DNA of 64,000 nucleotides from positions 6,758,001-6,822,000 of the forward strand of contig NZ_CP030073.1 of NCBI RefSeq assembly GCF_003261055.1, given 5' to 3'. Within the stretch, counting starts at the first letter, position 1; the number at the start of each line of letters is the position of its first letter. Positions 37,529 to 45,966 of the stretch are shown here, piece by piece. Both the position numbers and the translations under genes were made by a program. The notes under the pieces were generated by a model. The model searched no databases. It was not told the origin of the DNA and saw only the letters and a list, made by a program, of their open reading frames with translations. This DNA comes from Streptomyces cadmiisoli (GTDB lineage Bacteria; Actinomycetota; Actinomycetes; Streptomycetales; Streptomycetaceae).

Positions 37529-40368
37529 GGGCCGGCCTCCCGGGCGGCGAGTGTGTCCAGGACGCGGGCCGGCGGCCCCGACGCGACGATCCGGCCCGCC
37601 GCCATGACGTGCACGACGTCGGCGAGTCCGGCGACGAGGTCGAGGTCGTGCTCCACGACGAGGACGGCGGTCCCGTCGGCGGCGAGCGCCCTCAGCACCC
37701 GGGCCAGCGCGGCCACTTCGGCGGCGTCGAGGCCGGCCGCTGGCTCGTCGAGGAGCAGCACGAACGGACCGCCCGCGAGGGCCCGGGCCAGTTCGACCCG
37801 GCGCAGTGTGCCGGTGGGCAGCCCGGCGGCCGGCAGCGCCCGCGCGGGGCCCGCCAGCCCGAACAGCCGCAGGGTCCGCTCCACGGCGTCCGGATCGGCG
37901 ATCCGCCCCTGCTCGGCACCGACCCGGACGTTGTCCGCCACCGTCAGCGAAGGGAACACGGCCAGCTGCTGAAAGGTCCGTGCGACACCGAGGCGGGTGC
38001 GGGCGTGGGCGGGCAGCCGGGTGATGTCCCGCCCGCCCAGCAGCACTTGACCGCGGGTCGGGCGCAGGGTGCCCGCCAGGCAGTGGAACAGCGTGCTCTT
38101 GCCGGCCCCGTTGGGCCCGACGACCGCGGTGATCCGCCCCGGCGGCAGGTCCAGGCCGACCCCGTCGAGGGCCCGGAAGCCGCCGTGACGCACCTGGAGA
38201 CCGCGGGCGGTGAGGGTACGGGCGGCGGGTGGGGGCGGGGGCTTCGGGGACGGAGTGGTGGGCCCGTCGTACCGGGACGTGCCGACCGCCGCACCCGGCC
38301 CGGGCCCCGGCGGGGCCTGCCGCACGCGTTCCCCCGAGGTGCGTCCGGCCGTCGTACGGCTGGCGCGTGGCCCGGGCCGCAGTCGGCCGGCGGCGGTGCG
38401 CAGGGCCCCGTACGGTCGGGCGGTGAGTGCGGGACGGGTCAGCGGTGTGTCCGGGGTGGTGGTCGGCGGGCGCGTCCGGCGGGCCTCGCGGAGGTGGTCG
38501 CGTACGGCGCTTCCGGTCGTGGTCAGGGCGGTGGGCGGCCTCGGCCGCAGGCGGTCGGTGAGGGTGCGCAGGGCCTCGTACGGCCCGCCCGGGAAGCGGC
38601 CGACCAGCACCGCCAGCAGGCCGATCAGGGCCGCCGCGACGCCGCCCCGCGTACCCGCGTCCAGGCCGACCAGAAGGGCCGCGGCGGCCAGGGCGCCGAG
38701 TGTGCTGTCGGCGCCCAGCACGACGACCGCCGCGAACCACAGCAGGCCGCGCACGGGATCGAACGCGGTGGGGTCGAAGGCGCGCAGCCCCATGCCGAGC
38801 ATGCCGCCGCCGAGCGCGGCGAGCGCGGCGCCCGTGACGAACGCCAGGAGTTTCAGGGAAGGCACCCGCACACCGGCCGCCGACGCCCCCGACTCGTGGT
38901 CGCGCAGGGCCGCCAGCGCCCGGCCGGTACGCCCCCGGCGCAGCGCGCGCGTCGCCAGCAGGGCGCCGGCCAGGAGGACCAGTTCCAGCAGGTAGTAGGC
39001 GCGGTCCCCGGCGAAGCCGGCCGGGCGGCCCAGCGCCAGTCCGGAAGTGGCGTACGGCTGGGTGAGGACGAACCGGCTCACCGCGACGCCCACCGCGAAC
39101 GTGGCCAGCGCGAGCGCCAGGCCCCGGCGGCTGATCGCCGGCCAGCCGGTCAGCAGACCGAGGGGCGCGACCAGGACGACCGCGACCGCGAGCGCGGCCA
39201 GTTCCGGCAGCCTGGGCAGACCCGGCAGGCGCCCGGCGGCGAGCAGGGCGGTGAACAGGGCGCCCAGCCCCGCGTACGCCGCCTGCCCGAGGGAGATCTG
39301 GCCGCCGCGGCCGGTGACCACCACCAGCGACAGCAGCACCACACCCAGCGCGGGCACCTGCACCGAGGTGTGCAGATCCGGTCCGGCCAGGCCGAGCGGC
39401 AGCAGCAACAGCACCGCGGCGACGACCCGCGCCCCGGCCGGTGCCGGCGCCCGCGGGACGGCCGGGCGGGGCAGCGCGTCCCGGGCGCCGATCCCCGGCA
39501 GCACCAGGGCGACGACGAGCAGGGCCACCACGAACAGGTTGGCGCCGACGGCGCGCAGCAACGGCTCGCCCCAGCCCTCCGGATGAACCCGCGTCAACTG
39601 GGCCTGCGCGACGCCGAGACCCAGCGCGACCACCACCGCGACCGCCGTACCGCGCATCCGAGCGGCCACCGCGACCGCGACCACCTCCATGACCAGCAGC
39701 GGCATCCCGTACGGGTCGAGGCGCACGTACGGCGCCAGCAGGACGCCCGTCAGACCCGCGGTGAACGACCCGAAGGCCCAGCCGGCCGCCGCCACCCGGT
39801 CCGCGTCGGTCCCGCCGAGCCGGGCGAGCTGCCGGTCGTCCACGACCGCCCGCAGCTCCCGCCCGAAACGGGTCCACCGCCCGGGGCCGCGGAGCCCCCG
39901 CGCGGGCGGACGCAGCGCCACCGCGACCGCTACGGCCAGGACGAGCACGACGGCCAGTTGCGCCCACGGCTCGTCCGGCATCAGCTCCGGCGCGTCGTCG
40001 CGCGCCCCCTGCCCCCACAGCAGCGCCGCCCCGCCGACCAGGAGCACGAACACGCCGATGGACGCCACCAGCGTCCGCGCCGGATCGCCGCCGAGCGCCG
40101 ACAGCGGGCGGAAGACCCATCGTTCCAGGGCCAGTCCGAGGCACGGCGCGACCACCAGCAGCGTCACCGCGGCGGCCGGCCACAACGGCAGGCCCCACTC
40201 CACGACGAACTGCCGCAGCACGTAGGCGCACACCATCGCGATCGCACCGTGCGCGAGGTTCAGCACGCCGGTCGCGCGGTACGTCACGATCAGCCCGAGC
40301 CCGGTGAGCGCGGCGGCGCCGCCCACCGACAGACCCGCGAGCGTCAGGTCGTAGGTGACGGAGGACAT
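37525..40368 (-). CDS. fused LivH-LivM-LivG branched-chain amino acid-type ABC transporter
   Basis: A 947-residue fusion of three subunits normally made separately. Residues about 1-295: LivH-type permease (GLGLIVTYRATGVLNLAHGA, then an EAA-like loop near 170-200). Residues about 310-595: LivM-type permease (VVTGRGGQISLGQAAYAGLG; EAA-like RALRRGRTGRALAALRDHES). Residues about 596-715: Arg/Pro/Thr-rich linker containing a duplicated PY-ALRT-RLRP module. Residues about 716-947: LivG-type ATPase with Walker A GPNGAGKS at 751-758, VARTFQQLAVFPSLTVADN and Walker B FVLLLDEPAAGLD; the usual LSGGQ is degraded to LPTGTLRRVELARAL. ATG 40368 shares a base with the upstream stop. A LivK-like protein is encoded divergently. 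Substrate: amino acid, amide or urea-like compound. Confidence 0.87.
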   Translation of the reverse strand: MSSVTYDLTLAGLSVGGAAALTGLGLIVTYRATGVLNLAHGAIAMVCAYVLRQFVVEWGLPLWPAAAVTLLVVAPCLGLALERWVFRPLSALGGDPARTLVASIGVFVLLVGGAALLWGQGARDDAPELMPDEPWAQLAVVLVLAVAVAVALRPPARGLRGPGRWTRFGRELRAVVDDRQLARLGGTDADRVAAAGWAFGSFTAGLTGVLLAPYVRLDPYGMPLLVMEVVAVAVAARMRGTAVAVVVALGLGVAQAQLTRVHPEGWGEPLLRAVGANLFVVALLVVALVLPGIGARDALPRPAVPRAPAPAGARVVAAVLLLLPLGLAGPDLHTSVQVPALGVVLLSLVVVTGRGGQISLGQAAYAGLGALFTALLAAGRLPGLPRLPELAALAVAVVLVAPLGLLTGWPAISRRGLALALATFAVGVAVSRFVLTQPYATSGLALGRPAGFAGDRAYYLLELVLLAGALLATRALRRGRTGRALAALRDHESGASAAGVRVPSLKLLAFVTGAALAALGGGMLGMGLRAFDPTAFDPVRGLLWFAAVVVLGADSTLGALAAAALLVGLDAGTRGGVAAALIGLLAVLVGRFPGGPYEALRTLTDRLRPRPPTALTTTGSAVRDHLREARRTRPPTTTPDTPLTRPALTARPYGALRTAAGRLRPGPRASRTTAGRTSGERVRQAPPGPGPGAAVGTSRYDGPTTPSPKPPPPPAARTLTARGLQVRHGGFRALDGVGLDLPPGRITAVVGPNGAGKSTLFHCLAGTLRPTRGQVLLGGRDITRLPAHARTRLGVARTFQQLAVFPSLTVADNVRVGAEQGRIADPDAVERTLRLFGLAGPARALPAAGLPTGTLRRVELARALAGGPFVLLLDEPAAGLDAAEVAALARVLRALAADGTAVLVVEHDLDLVAGLADVVHVMAAGRIVASGPPARVLDTLAAREAGP

Positions 40369-40874
40369 CAGCCGGACGTCCCGGGGGGCTCGCAGATCGG
40401 GCACGGGTCCAGCTCGCCGCTCGCCACCGGCTTCGCGTCGACCGGCACGGCCTCCGCCTTCCCGGTCACCAACGGGCAGTCCGCGCGGTGGTAGAGCGTG
40501 CCGCCGGGCACCATCAGCAGGTCCCCGGCGACCGCGACCGGCAGGAGCGCCACGCGTCCGGCCGCCCCGTCCGGCTCGGTGGGTCCGGCGGCCACCAGCA
40601 GGCCGTACAGCTCCTCGATCCGCGCGGCGGCGAGCGCGGTACGGCCGTGGGTGAGCAGTACCGACCCGGCGACGATCAGCGCGGCGCCGGGAACCGTGCA
40701 CGAGGCCAGATAGGGCAGTTGACGTTCCGCGAACCGCTCTCCGGACACGCCGTACCAGCCGAGGACGCACAGCACCGCGCCGGCCGAGAGCGCGGCCCAG
40801 CCGGCCCACAGGACGGGGTGCGCCGTCCGCGGTCGGGCCGGTGGGACGGGACGGGCTGGTCGGGCTGTTGTCAT
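40368..40874 (-). CDS. membrane protein with C-terminal Cys/His metal-binding-like motif
   Basis: A 168-residue protein with two N-terminal membrane helices (HPVLWAGWAALSAGAVLCVL, CTVPGAALIVAGSVLL) and a cytoplasmic or external domain ending in YHRADCPLV...DPCPIC. A His-x3-Cys followed by a Cys-x2-Cys about 25 residues later resembles the small Ada/nuclease-tail zinc motif. ATG 40874 is chosen with GGGAG 6 nt upstream. It is first in the operon with the fused transporter, sharing one base with it (TGATG). Role may be assembly or sensing for the transporter; this is inference. Confidence 0.7.
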   Translation of the reverse strand: MTTARPARPVPPARPRTAHPVLWAGWAALSAGAVLCVLGWYGVSGERFAERQLPYLASCTVPGAALIVAGSVLLTHGRTALAAARIEELYGLLVAAGPTEPDGAAGRVALLPVAVAGDLLMVPGGTLYHRADCPLVTGKAEAVPVDAKPVASGELDPCPICEPPGTSG

Positions 40875-41005
40875 CGCCGGCTCCCACACGTCGTGTGTCT
40901 GGCTGTATGTCCAACTCTGCCGATTGCCTGCACTATGCCTTCTGGAAGCCGACCCTGAAAGAACCGGGCGCGCACCGCCCGGACGGACACCCGGTGGTGA
41001 GCCAG

Positions 41006-41584
41006 ATGGTTCTCGGGAGCGACCTCGGGCAACGGCACGCGCAGGGACGCGTTCCCCGGGCGAGAGGGCGGAGGGCGGCGCCTGCGGTGGCCCTGCTCCT
41101 CCTCCTGGCCCCGGCCCTCGCGGCGTGCAGCGACGACGAGGGCGGCGGCGGTGACGGCCCCCCTCCGACGCCGAGCGTGGAGCGTACGCAACCGTCGGGC
41201 GCCGGGGCGGGCGCGCCCGCCGACACGGGCGCGGCCGAACAGGAGATCAGGCGGAACTGGGAGCGGTTCTTCGACCCGGACACGCCCCTGGAGGCCAAGC
41301 AGGACTTCCTGGAGAACGGCGACCGGATGGCGCCGGTGCTGCGGGCGTTCAGCGGTGACGAACGCGGCGCCCAGGTGGGGGCGGAGGTCGACCGGGTCGA
41401 GTTCACCTCGGCGACCGGGGCGAACGTGACCTACACGCTGACGCTTCAGGGCGCCACCGCCCTGCCGGACGCCGCCGGAACCGCGGTCGAGCAGGACGGC
41501 ACCTGGAAGGTGTCGGTCAAGACCCTGTGCGGACTCGTCGCGTTGAACGGCACCGGCGATGCGACGCCGGCGCCGGGTTGCTGA
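41006..41584 (+). CDS. lipoprotein of the mycobacterial MTB12/CFP-2-like type
   Basis: A 192-residue predicted lipoprotein. The signal region APAVALLLLLAPALAAC has a clear lipobox LAAC, followed by Asp/Glu/Gly and a Pro/Thr spacer. The mature domain (IRRNWERFFDPDTPLEAKQD, FLENGDRMAPVLRAF, DGTWKVSVKTLCGLVAL) fits the NTF2-like fold of low-molecular-weight antigen MTB12. The start is uncertain: ATG 41006 gives a plausible n-region, ATG 40907 would lengthen it. Its end overlaps the binding-protein gene by 26 bp in another frame. It is divergent from the transporter operon. Ligand unknown. Confidence 0.72.
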   Translation: MVLGSDLGQRHAQGRVPRARGRRAAPAVALLLLLAPALAACSDDEGGGGDGPPPTPSVERTQPSGAGAGAPADTGAAEQEIRRNWERFFDPDTPLEAKQDFLENGDRMAPVLRAFSGDERGAQVGAEVDRVEFTSATGANVTYTLTLQGATALPDAAGTAVEQDGTWKVSVKTLCGLVALNGTGDATPAPGC

Positions 41585-42842
41585 GGCCGCCGCCGCGGCG
41601 GCGCTGCTCCTGCTGGGCACGGCCTGCGGCAGCCGGCTGCCCGAGAGCGACTTCGAGGACCGCGCCGCGCCCACCGGGCACGGCGCGGCCCCGCTGCGCG
41701 TCGGCATCATCACCAGCGCCACCAGCCCGGTCGGCGGCGACGCCTTCACCGGCCCGCGCGACGGCGCCAAGGCCTACTTCGACCACCTCAACGCGCGCGG
41801 CGGCATCGACGGCCGCCGCGTCGAGGTGCGCCTGTGCGACGACGGCGGCAGCGGCGTCGGCAACAACGAGTGCGTGCGGCAGCTGATCGACGAGGACCGG
41901 GTCGTCGCCCTCGTCGCCACCTCGGCCCTGGACTACGCCGGCGCCCCGCTCGTCTCCCGCGCGCGTGTGCCCGACATCGGCGGCCAGCCCATCGGCGCCG
42001 CCTACGACACCCACCCGCACCTTTACGGCATCTACGGCAGCCAGGCACCCCGGCAGGGGAGAGCGGGCTGGGACGGGAAGCTGTACGGCGGCACGGAGGT
42101 GTACCGCTACTTCAAGCGCGAGCACGGCGCCCGGACGGCCGCGGTCGTCTCCTACAACCAGTCCGCGTCCGCGGCCTACGCGCGGCTTATCGAACGCGGC
42201 CTGAGGGCCGAGGGCTACCAGGTCGTCACCGAGCAGGTCGACTTCGTGCTGCCCAACTTCCGGGCCGTCGCCGCCGACCTGAAACAGCAGGGCGCCGACC
42301 TGGTCTTCGACGCCATCGACGCCCACGGCAACGCCCGTCTGTGCGAGGCCATGGACGACGTCGGCGCCGAGGTCACCGCCAAGGTCACCAATGTGCAGAA
42401 CTGGACGTCCACCGTCGCCGAGGACTACCGGGACGCCCCGCGCTGCCGCAACGCCCTGTGGGCGACCGGGGCCAGCCGCAACCACCAGGACACCGGGCAC
42501 CCCGGCGTACGCGAGTTCCGCGACGCCACCGAGGGCCTGCCGGCCCGCTCCCAGTGGCAGTTGGAGGGGTGGGCGGCGGCGAAGTGGTTCACGGACGCCG
42601 CCCGGTCCTGCGCCGGCACCGATGTCACGCGCGCGTGCCTCGACCGCCAGGTGGCCCGCGGCGACGGCTACACCGCCGGCGGCCTGCTGCTGCCCGTGAC
42701 CTTCCGGCCGCTGCCCGAGCCGCCGCGGACCCGTACGAACTGTCTGTCGGTGGCCCGCTGGCAGGACGGCCGGGGCTGGGTCTCCCAGGGGGACATGAAC
42801 AGCACCTGCTTCGAGGTCCCGATGCTGGCGTACGACCCCTGA
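41559..42842 (+). CDS. LivK-like periplasmic substrate-binding lipoprotein
   Basis: A 427-residue type I periplasmic-binding-fold lipoprotein. Signal peptide with lipobox LLGTAC after an Arg-rich start. The mature part begins LRVGIITSATSPVGGDAFTG, then DGAKAYFDHLNARGGIDGRR, typical of Leu/Ile/Val/amide-binding proteins, and VVSYNQSASAAYARLIERGL in the second lobe. It presumably feeds the divergently encoded fused transporter, 1.2 kb away. The coding start lies inside the 3' end of the previous gene (26-bp overlap), so the two lipoproteins are co-transcribed. Substrate not deducible. Confidence 0.88.
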   Translation: MRRRRRVAEAAAAAALLLLGTACGSRLPESDFEDRAAPTGHGAAPLRVGIITSATSPVGGDAFTGPRDGAKAYFDHLNARGGIDGRRVEVRLCDDGGSGVGNNECVRQLIDEDRVVALVATSALDYAGAPLVSRARVPDIGGQPIGAAYDTHPHLYGIYGSQAPRQGRAGWDGKLYGGTEVYRYFKREHGARTAAVVSYNQSASAAYARLIERGLRAEGYQVVTEQVDFVLPNFRAVAADLKQQGADLVFDAIDAHGNARLCEAMDDVGAEVTAKVTNVQNWTSTVAEDYRDAPRCRNALWATGASRNHQDTGHPGVREFRDATEGLPARSQWQLEGWAAAKWFTDAARSCAGTDVTRACLDRQVARGDGYTAGGLLLPVTFRPLPEPPRTRTNCLSVARWQDGRGWVSQGDMNSTCFEVPMLAYDP

Positions 42843-42887
42843 TCCTTCAGGACCGTCCCTGTCCGCAACGGCTGGCAGACTCGGCCC

Positions 42888-43964
42888 ATGCTGGAAACCT
42901 CCGCACGCCTCCTGCGCCTGCTCTCGCTGCTCCAGGCCCACCGTGACTGGTCCGGCGCCGAACTGGCCGACCGCCTCGGCGTCACCCCGCGCACCGTGCG
43001 CCGTGACGTCGACCGGCTGCGCGAGCTGGGCTACCCGGTCAACGCCAGCCCCGGCACCGGCGGCGGCTACACCCTGGGCGCGGGCGCCGAACTGCCGCCC
43101 CTGCTGCTGGACGACGACGAGGCCGTCGCGGTCGCCGTCGGGCTGCGCACGGCCGCCGGCCAGGGCATCGACGGCATCGGCGAGTCCTCGGTGCGGGCCC
43201 TCACCAAGCTGGAACAGGTGCTGCCCGGCCGGCTGCGCCGCCGGGTCGGCGCGCTCAACGCCTTCACCGTGCCGATGCTGCACGGCGGGCGTCAGGCGGC
43301 CGTGGACCCGGCCGTGCTGACCGAGCTGGCGGGCCTGTGCCGGGACGCCGAGCGGCTGCGTTTCGACTACGCCGAGCGCGGCCCGTCCGCACCGGCCCCG
43401 GGCGGGGGGACCGCCGGAGCTGCCCTGGTCCGCCGTACCGTCGAACCGCACCGGCTGGTGTGCACCGAGCGCCGCTGGTACCTGGTCGCCTGGGACCTCG
43501 ACCGCGACGACTGGCGTACGTTCCGGGTCGACCGCATCGTCCCGAAGCCGCCGCACGGGCCGCGCTTCGCGCCGCGCACCCCGCCCGCCGAGGACCTGGC
43601 GGCCTACGTGTCGGAAGGTGTCTCCACGCGCGCGTACCCGACCCGGGCCGCCGTCCGGCTGCTGGTGCCCGTCGAGGAGGCCGCGGAGCGCATCTCGCCC
43701 TCCGCCGGGACATTGGAGGCCGACGGCGACGACGCCTGCATCCTGCGCACCGGCGCCGCGAGTTCGGACGTGATGGTCATCCACGTGATGCTGATGGGCT
43801 TCGAGTTCGAGGTGCTGGAGCCGGCCGGACTGTCGGAGTCGATCAGGACGGCACGGGACCGCCTGAGCCGGGCTCTCGAACGGGGCGCCGACGCGGCTCG
43901 GCGCCCCGCGGACGGCGCAGGGCGTACGCCGGGGAGTCGGAGCGGACCCCGGGCGGCGTCGTGA
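42888..43964 (+). CDS. WYL-domain transcriptional regulator
   Basis: A 358-residue regulator. The N-terminal HTH_11 DNA-binding domain is at residues 1-60 (RLLRLLSLLQAHRDWSGAEL, RTVRRDVDRLRELGYPV). A WYL ligand-sensing domain follows (LVCTERRWYLVAWDLDRDDW, TFRVDRIV) and a WCX C-terminal extension. WYL domains bind nucleic-acid fragments or nucleotides in known cases. The gene stands alone, 45 bp after the binding-protein gene, and may form part of that transcript. Target unknown. The last 30 residues are low-complexity. Confidence 0.86.
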   Translation: MLETSARLLRLLSLLQAHRDWSGAELADRLGVTPRTVRRDVDRLRELGYPVNASPGTGGGYTLGAGAELPPLLLDDDEAVAVAVGLRTAAGQGIDGIGESSVRALTKLEQVLPGRLRRRVGALNAFTVPMLHGGRQAAVDPAVLTELAGLCRDAERLRFDYAERGPSAPAPGGGTAGAALVRRTVEPHRLVCTERRWYLVAWDLDRDDWRTFRVDRIVPKPPHGPRFAPRTPPAEDLAAYVSEGVSTRAYPTRAAVRLLVPVEEAAERISPSAGTLEADGDDACILRTGAASSDVMVIHVMLMGFEFEVLEPAGLSESIRTARDRLSRALERGADAARRPADGAGRTPGSRSGPRAAS

Positions 43965-44387
43965 AGTCGTCCGAGTCCGCCGGGTGCGCCGGGTGCGCCG
44001 GGTCCGCGCCACGGGCGCCCGCGAGCCGTCGCGACGCTGCCCGCCGGGCGGGGGCCGCGGCAGGGGGCGTACGGAGAGTCTGTGGGGGAGACGTGCATTT
44101 CCTGTGTCGCCCGGCCCCGTGCCCGGCCGCCCGGAATCGGAAAGGAATGGGGGTCGCGGGCGATCCTGCCGGAACTTTTCGCGGAGCAATTCGAAGAGTG
44201 GTCACCCCGCACGGGAATTACGTTCGAATGCCTGCGTACGGCGTACCGATCCGTCCATTGGAGTGACGGAGTTCCACCGAAACGCGTGTCGTGATCCTGT
44301 GACAGAAGCGTGACCGCAGAGGGACCAGTGACCCACGGTGCACGGCTGTGCCTTCCCCGGCCGCCGTCCAGCGCCTAGCGTGGCGGC
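43965..44387. other. intergenic region between WYL regulator and I78-like gene
   Basis: 423 bp. It is Arg/Gly-codon-like in the first 130 bp and then noticeably less GC-rich from about 44130 to 44320. I see no clear terminator. Open frames exist but lack domains and a consistent codon bias (for instance 44082-44294), so I treat it as non-coding. The stretch 44270-44380 probably holds the promoter of the small gene at 44388. Confidence 0.4.
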
Positions 44388-44603
44388 ATGGCACCCATTC
44401 CGACACCTCCCAGGGAACCCGACGACCGTCCCGAGGCGTACGTCGGCCTCGAACAGGCCGCGGCCGAACGGCTCGCGCGTGAACGCGGCTGGTCGACCGT
44501 GCGGTCGCTGCCGCCCGGGGCGATCATCACGATGGAGTACCGCGTGGGGCGGCTGAACTTCGAGGTCAGGGACGGAGCGGTGGCCCGCTCCTGGAAGGGC
44601 TGA
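44388..44603 (+). CDS. small peptidase-inhibitor I78-like protein
   Basis: A 71-residue protein. The segment AERLARERGWSTVRSLPPGA followed by MEYRVGRLNFEVRDGAVA fits the I78 (Aspergillus elastase inhibitor-like) fold: helix, then the exposed loop with PPG, then strands ending YR-RLN. The usual pair of cysteines is not present, so disulphide locking is missing, and there is no signal peptide, suggesting an intracellular inhibitor. It is followed by a strong bidirectional terminator. Start ATG 44388 has no strong ribosome site. Confidence 0.72.
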   Translation: MAPIPTPPREPDDRPEAYVGLEQAAAERLARERGWSTVRSLPPGAIITMEYRVGRLNFEVRDGAVARSWKG

Positions 44604-44624
44604 CCCGTCCGGCGCGGCAGAGCG

Positions 44625-44656
44625 AGGCCCCGGTTCCCGGTGTGGAACCGGGGCCT
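44625..44656. terminator. bidirectional terminator
   Basis: Perfect 13-bp stem AGGCCCCGGTTCC/GGAACCGGGGCCT with a 6-nt loop, 22 bp after the I78-like stop and before the convergent PAP2 gene. Confidence 0.8.
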
Positions 44657-44680
44657 TCGCCGTGTGTGCCGAGCGGCCGG

Positions 44681-45724
44681 TCAGGCGCCCGTGACGGGGC
44701 GGGCCGCCGGGGCGGAGCCGCGCGGGTGGCGCTCGGGATGCGGGGGCCGGCGGCTGCCCACGGGGGTGACCGGGGTGCGTTCCGAACGGGTGCTGTGCGG
44801 ACCGGGGGCCAGGTAGGCCGGCGCTCGGGTGGCGCGGGCCGCCGACTGGGGGATCGTCTCGCGCACGGGTGCCGGCTCCTCGTCGGCCGTCGGGCACGGG
44901 GTGACCGCGACGGGAGCCTCGACCGGGGCGGGCGCCGACCGCGGCGCGGTGCGCCGCACGGCGGCGAGCCAGCGGTCGCGCAGCACCAGGATCCAGGCCT
45001 CGGCCGTGGCGATCACCGGCTCGAACCACGGCAGCGCCAGCAGGATCAGCAGCCCCGCGGCCCAGCCCAGCAGGACGTCGCTCAGCCAGTGAGTGCCGAG
45101 GTAGACGGTGGTCAGGCCGACGCTGAGCGACAGCACGGCCGACAGCGCGGACAGCCAGCGCCGGGCCCGCGGCGTGGACGCCAGATAGGCGAGGATGCCC
45201 CAGGTCACGACCGCGTTCGCGGTGTGCCCCGAGGGAAATATGTCACTGCCTGCCTGGAACCAGTGCCACATCTCGTTGGAGCCGACCTCGGTCGCGTAGT
45301 GCGGGCCGGAGCGGCCCAGACCGTACTTCACGGCTCCCACGGTGACGTTCAGCAACAGCAGCGCGGCGCCGAAGGCCAGCAACGGCCGCAGCGTGTGCTG
45401 CCGCCAGCAGCGCCAGCCCAGCCAGGCGGCGACCATCACGGCGGTCGGGCCGCGCTGCCCGAGGACGACCCAGTAGTCCAGGAAGGCGTGGATCCCGGGC
45501 CACTGCTGGTAGGGCCGGAACAGCATCGCCTGCCAGTCGAACCGGACGAGCCACGAGGTGGTCACCACCGCGAGGACGATCGTCAGGTAGAAGGAGAGCG
45601 TCGCGCCGAAGAGCACCACCCGGTGCCGCGTCATGCGCGGCACGTCGAGGACCGGCCGCACGGGTTCGCGGTCCAGTCGGGCGAAGATCCGGTCGAGCCG
45701 GGTCGGCTTTGGTTCGGTACGCAC
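44681..45724 (-). CDS. PAP2-family membrane phosphatase
   Basis: A 347-residue integral membrane phosphatidate phosphatase-like protein with about six membrane helices. The three active-site motifs are visible: KYGLGRSGPH (KX6RP variant), PSGHTANAV, and VYLGTHWLSDVLLG (the SRX5HX3D region). Substrates in the family include phosphatidate and undecaprenyl or other polyprenyl diphosphates. The C-terminal ~100 residues are Pro/Ala/Arg-rich and cytoplasmic. GTG 45724 is chosen because upstream frame is not domain-like. The neighbouring gene encodes a polyprenol-type mannosyltransferase, so a joint role in lipid-linked sugar recycling is possible. Confidence 0.86.
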   Translation of the reverse strand: MRTEPKPTRLDRIFARLDREPVRPVLDVPRMTRHRVVLFGATLSFYLTIVLAVVTTSWLVRFDWQAMLFRPYQQWPGIHAFLDYWVVLGQRGPTAVMVAAWLGWRCWRQHTLRPLLAFGAALLLLNVTVGAVKYGLGRSGPHYATEVGSNEMWHWFQAGSDIFPSGHTANAVVTWGILAYLASTPRARRWLSALSAVLSLSVGLTTVYLGTHWLSDVLLGWAAGLLILLALPWFEPVIATAEAWILVLRDRWLAAVRRTAPRSAPAPVEAPVAVTPCPTADEEPAPVRETIPQSAARATRAPAYLAPGPHSTRSERTPVTPVGSRRPPHPERHPRGSAPAARPVTGA

Positions 45725-45966
45725 GCAATCGACGTTACAGCGAGTGAGCTGAGTTCCTCGCCGAATCACTGCGGTTGTAATGACGATGTGATGTGGGATT
45801 ACTCTCAAGCGGGGGTTTATTTCCAAGGATTCTGCTATCCGCGGGCGCCGTTCCCTTCAATTCCTTTGACCGTTCCGTGGATCACTGTTTCGGCATGCTT
45901 ATGAATGCGTTCACCCGGTCATGGGACGGATTTCCCCATGGGAACACCGAATGGCCGAACGCCTGG

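Noticed and set aside
37529..40231. Long minus-strand frame upstream of the LivF-like start
   Set aside because: Only the last 241 codons, after GTG 37528, encode a domain; the rest is an out-of-frame shadow of the fused transporter.
44082..44294. Short plus-strand frame in the gap before the I78-like gene
   Set aside because: Codon bias is inconsistent, no ribosome site and no domain; could be tested by translation data but not supported here.
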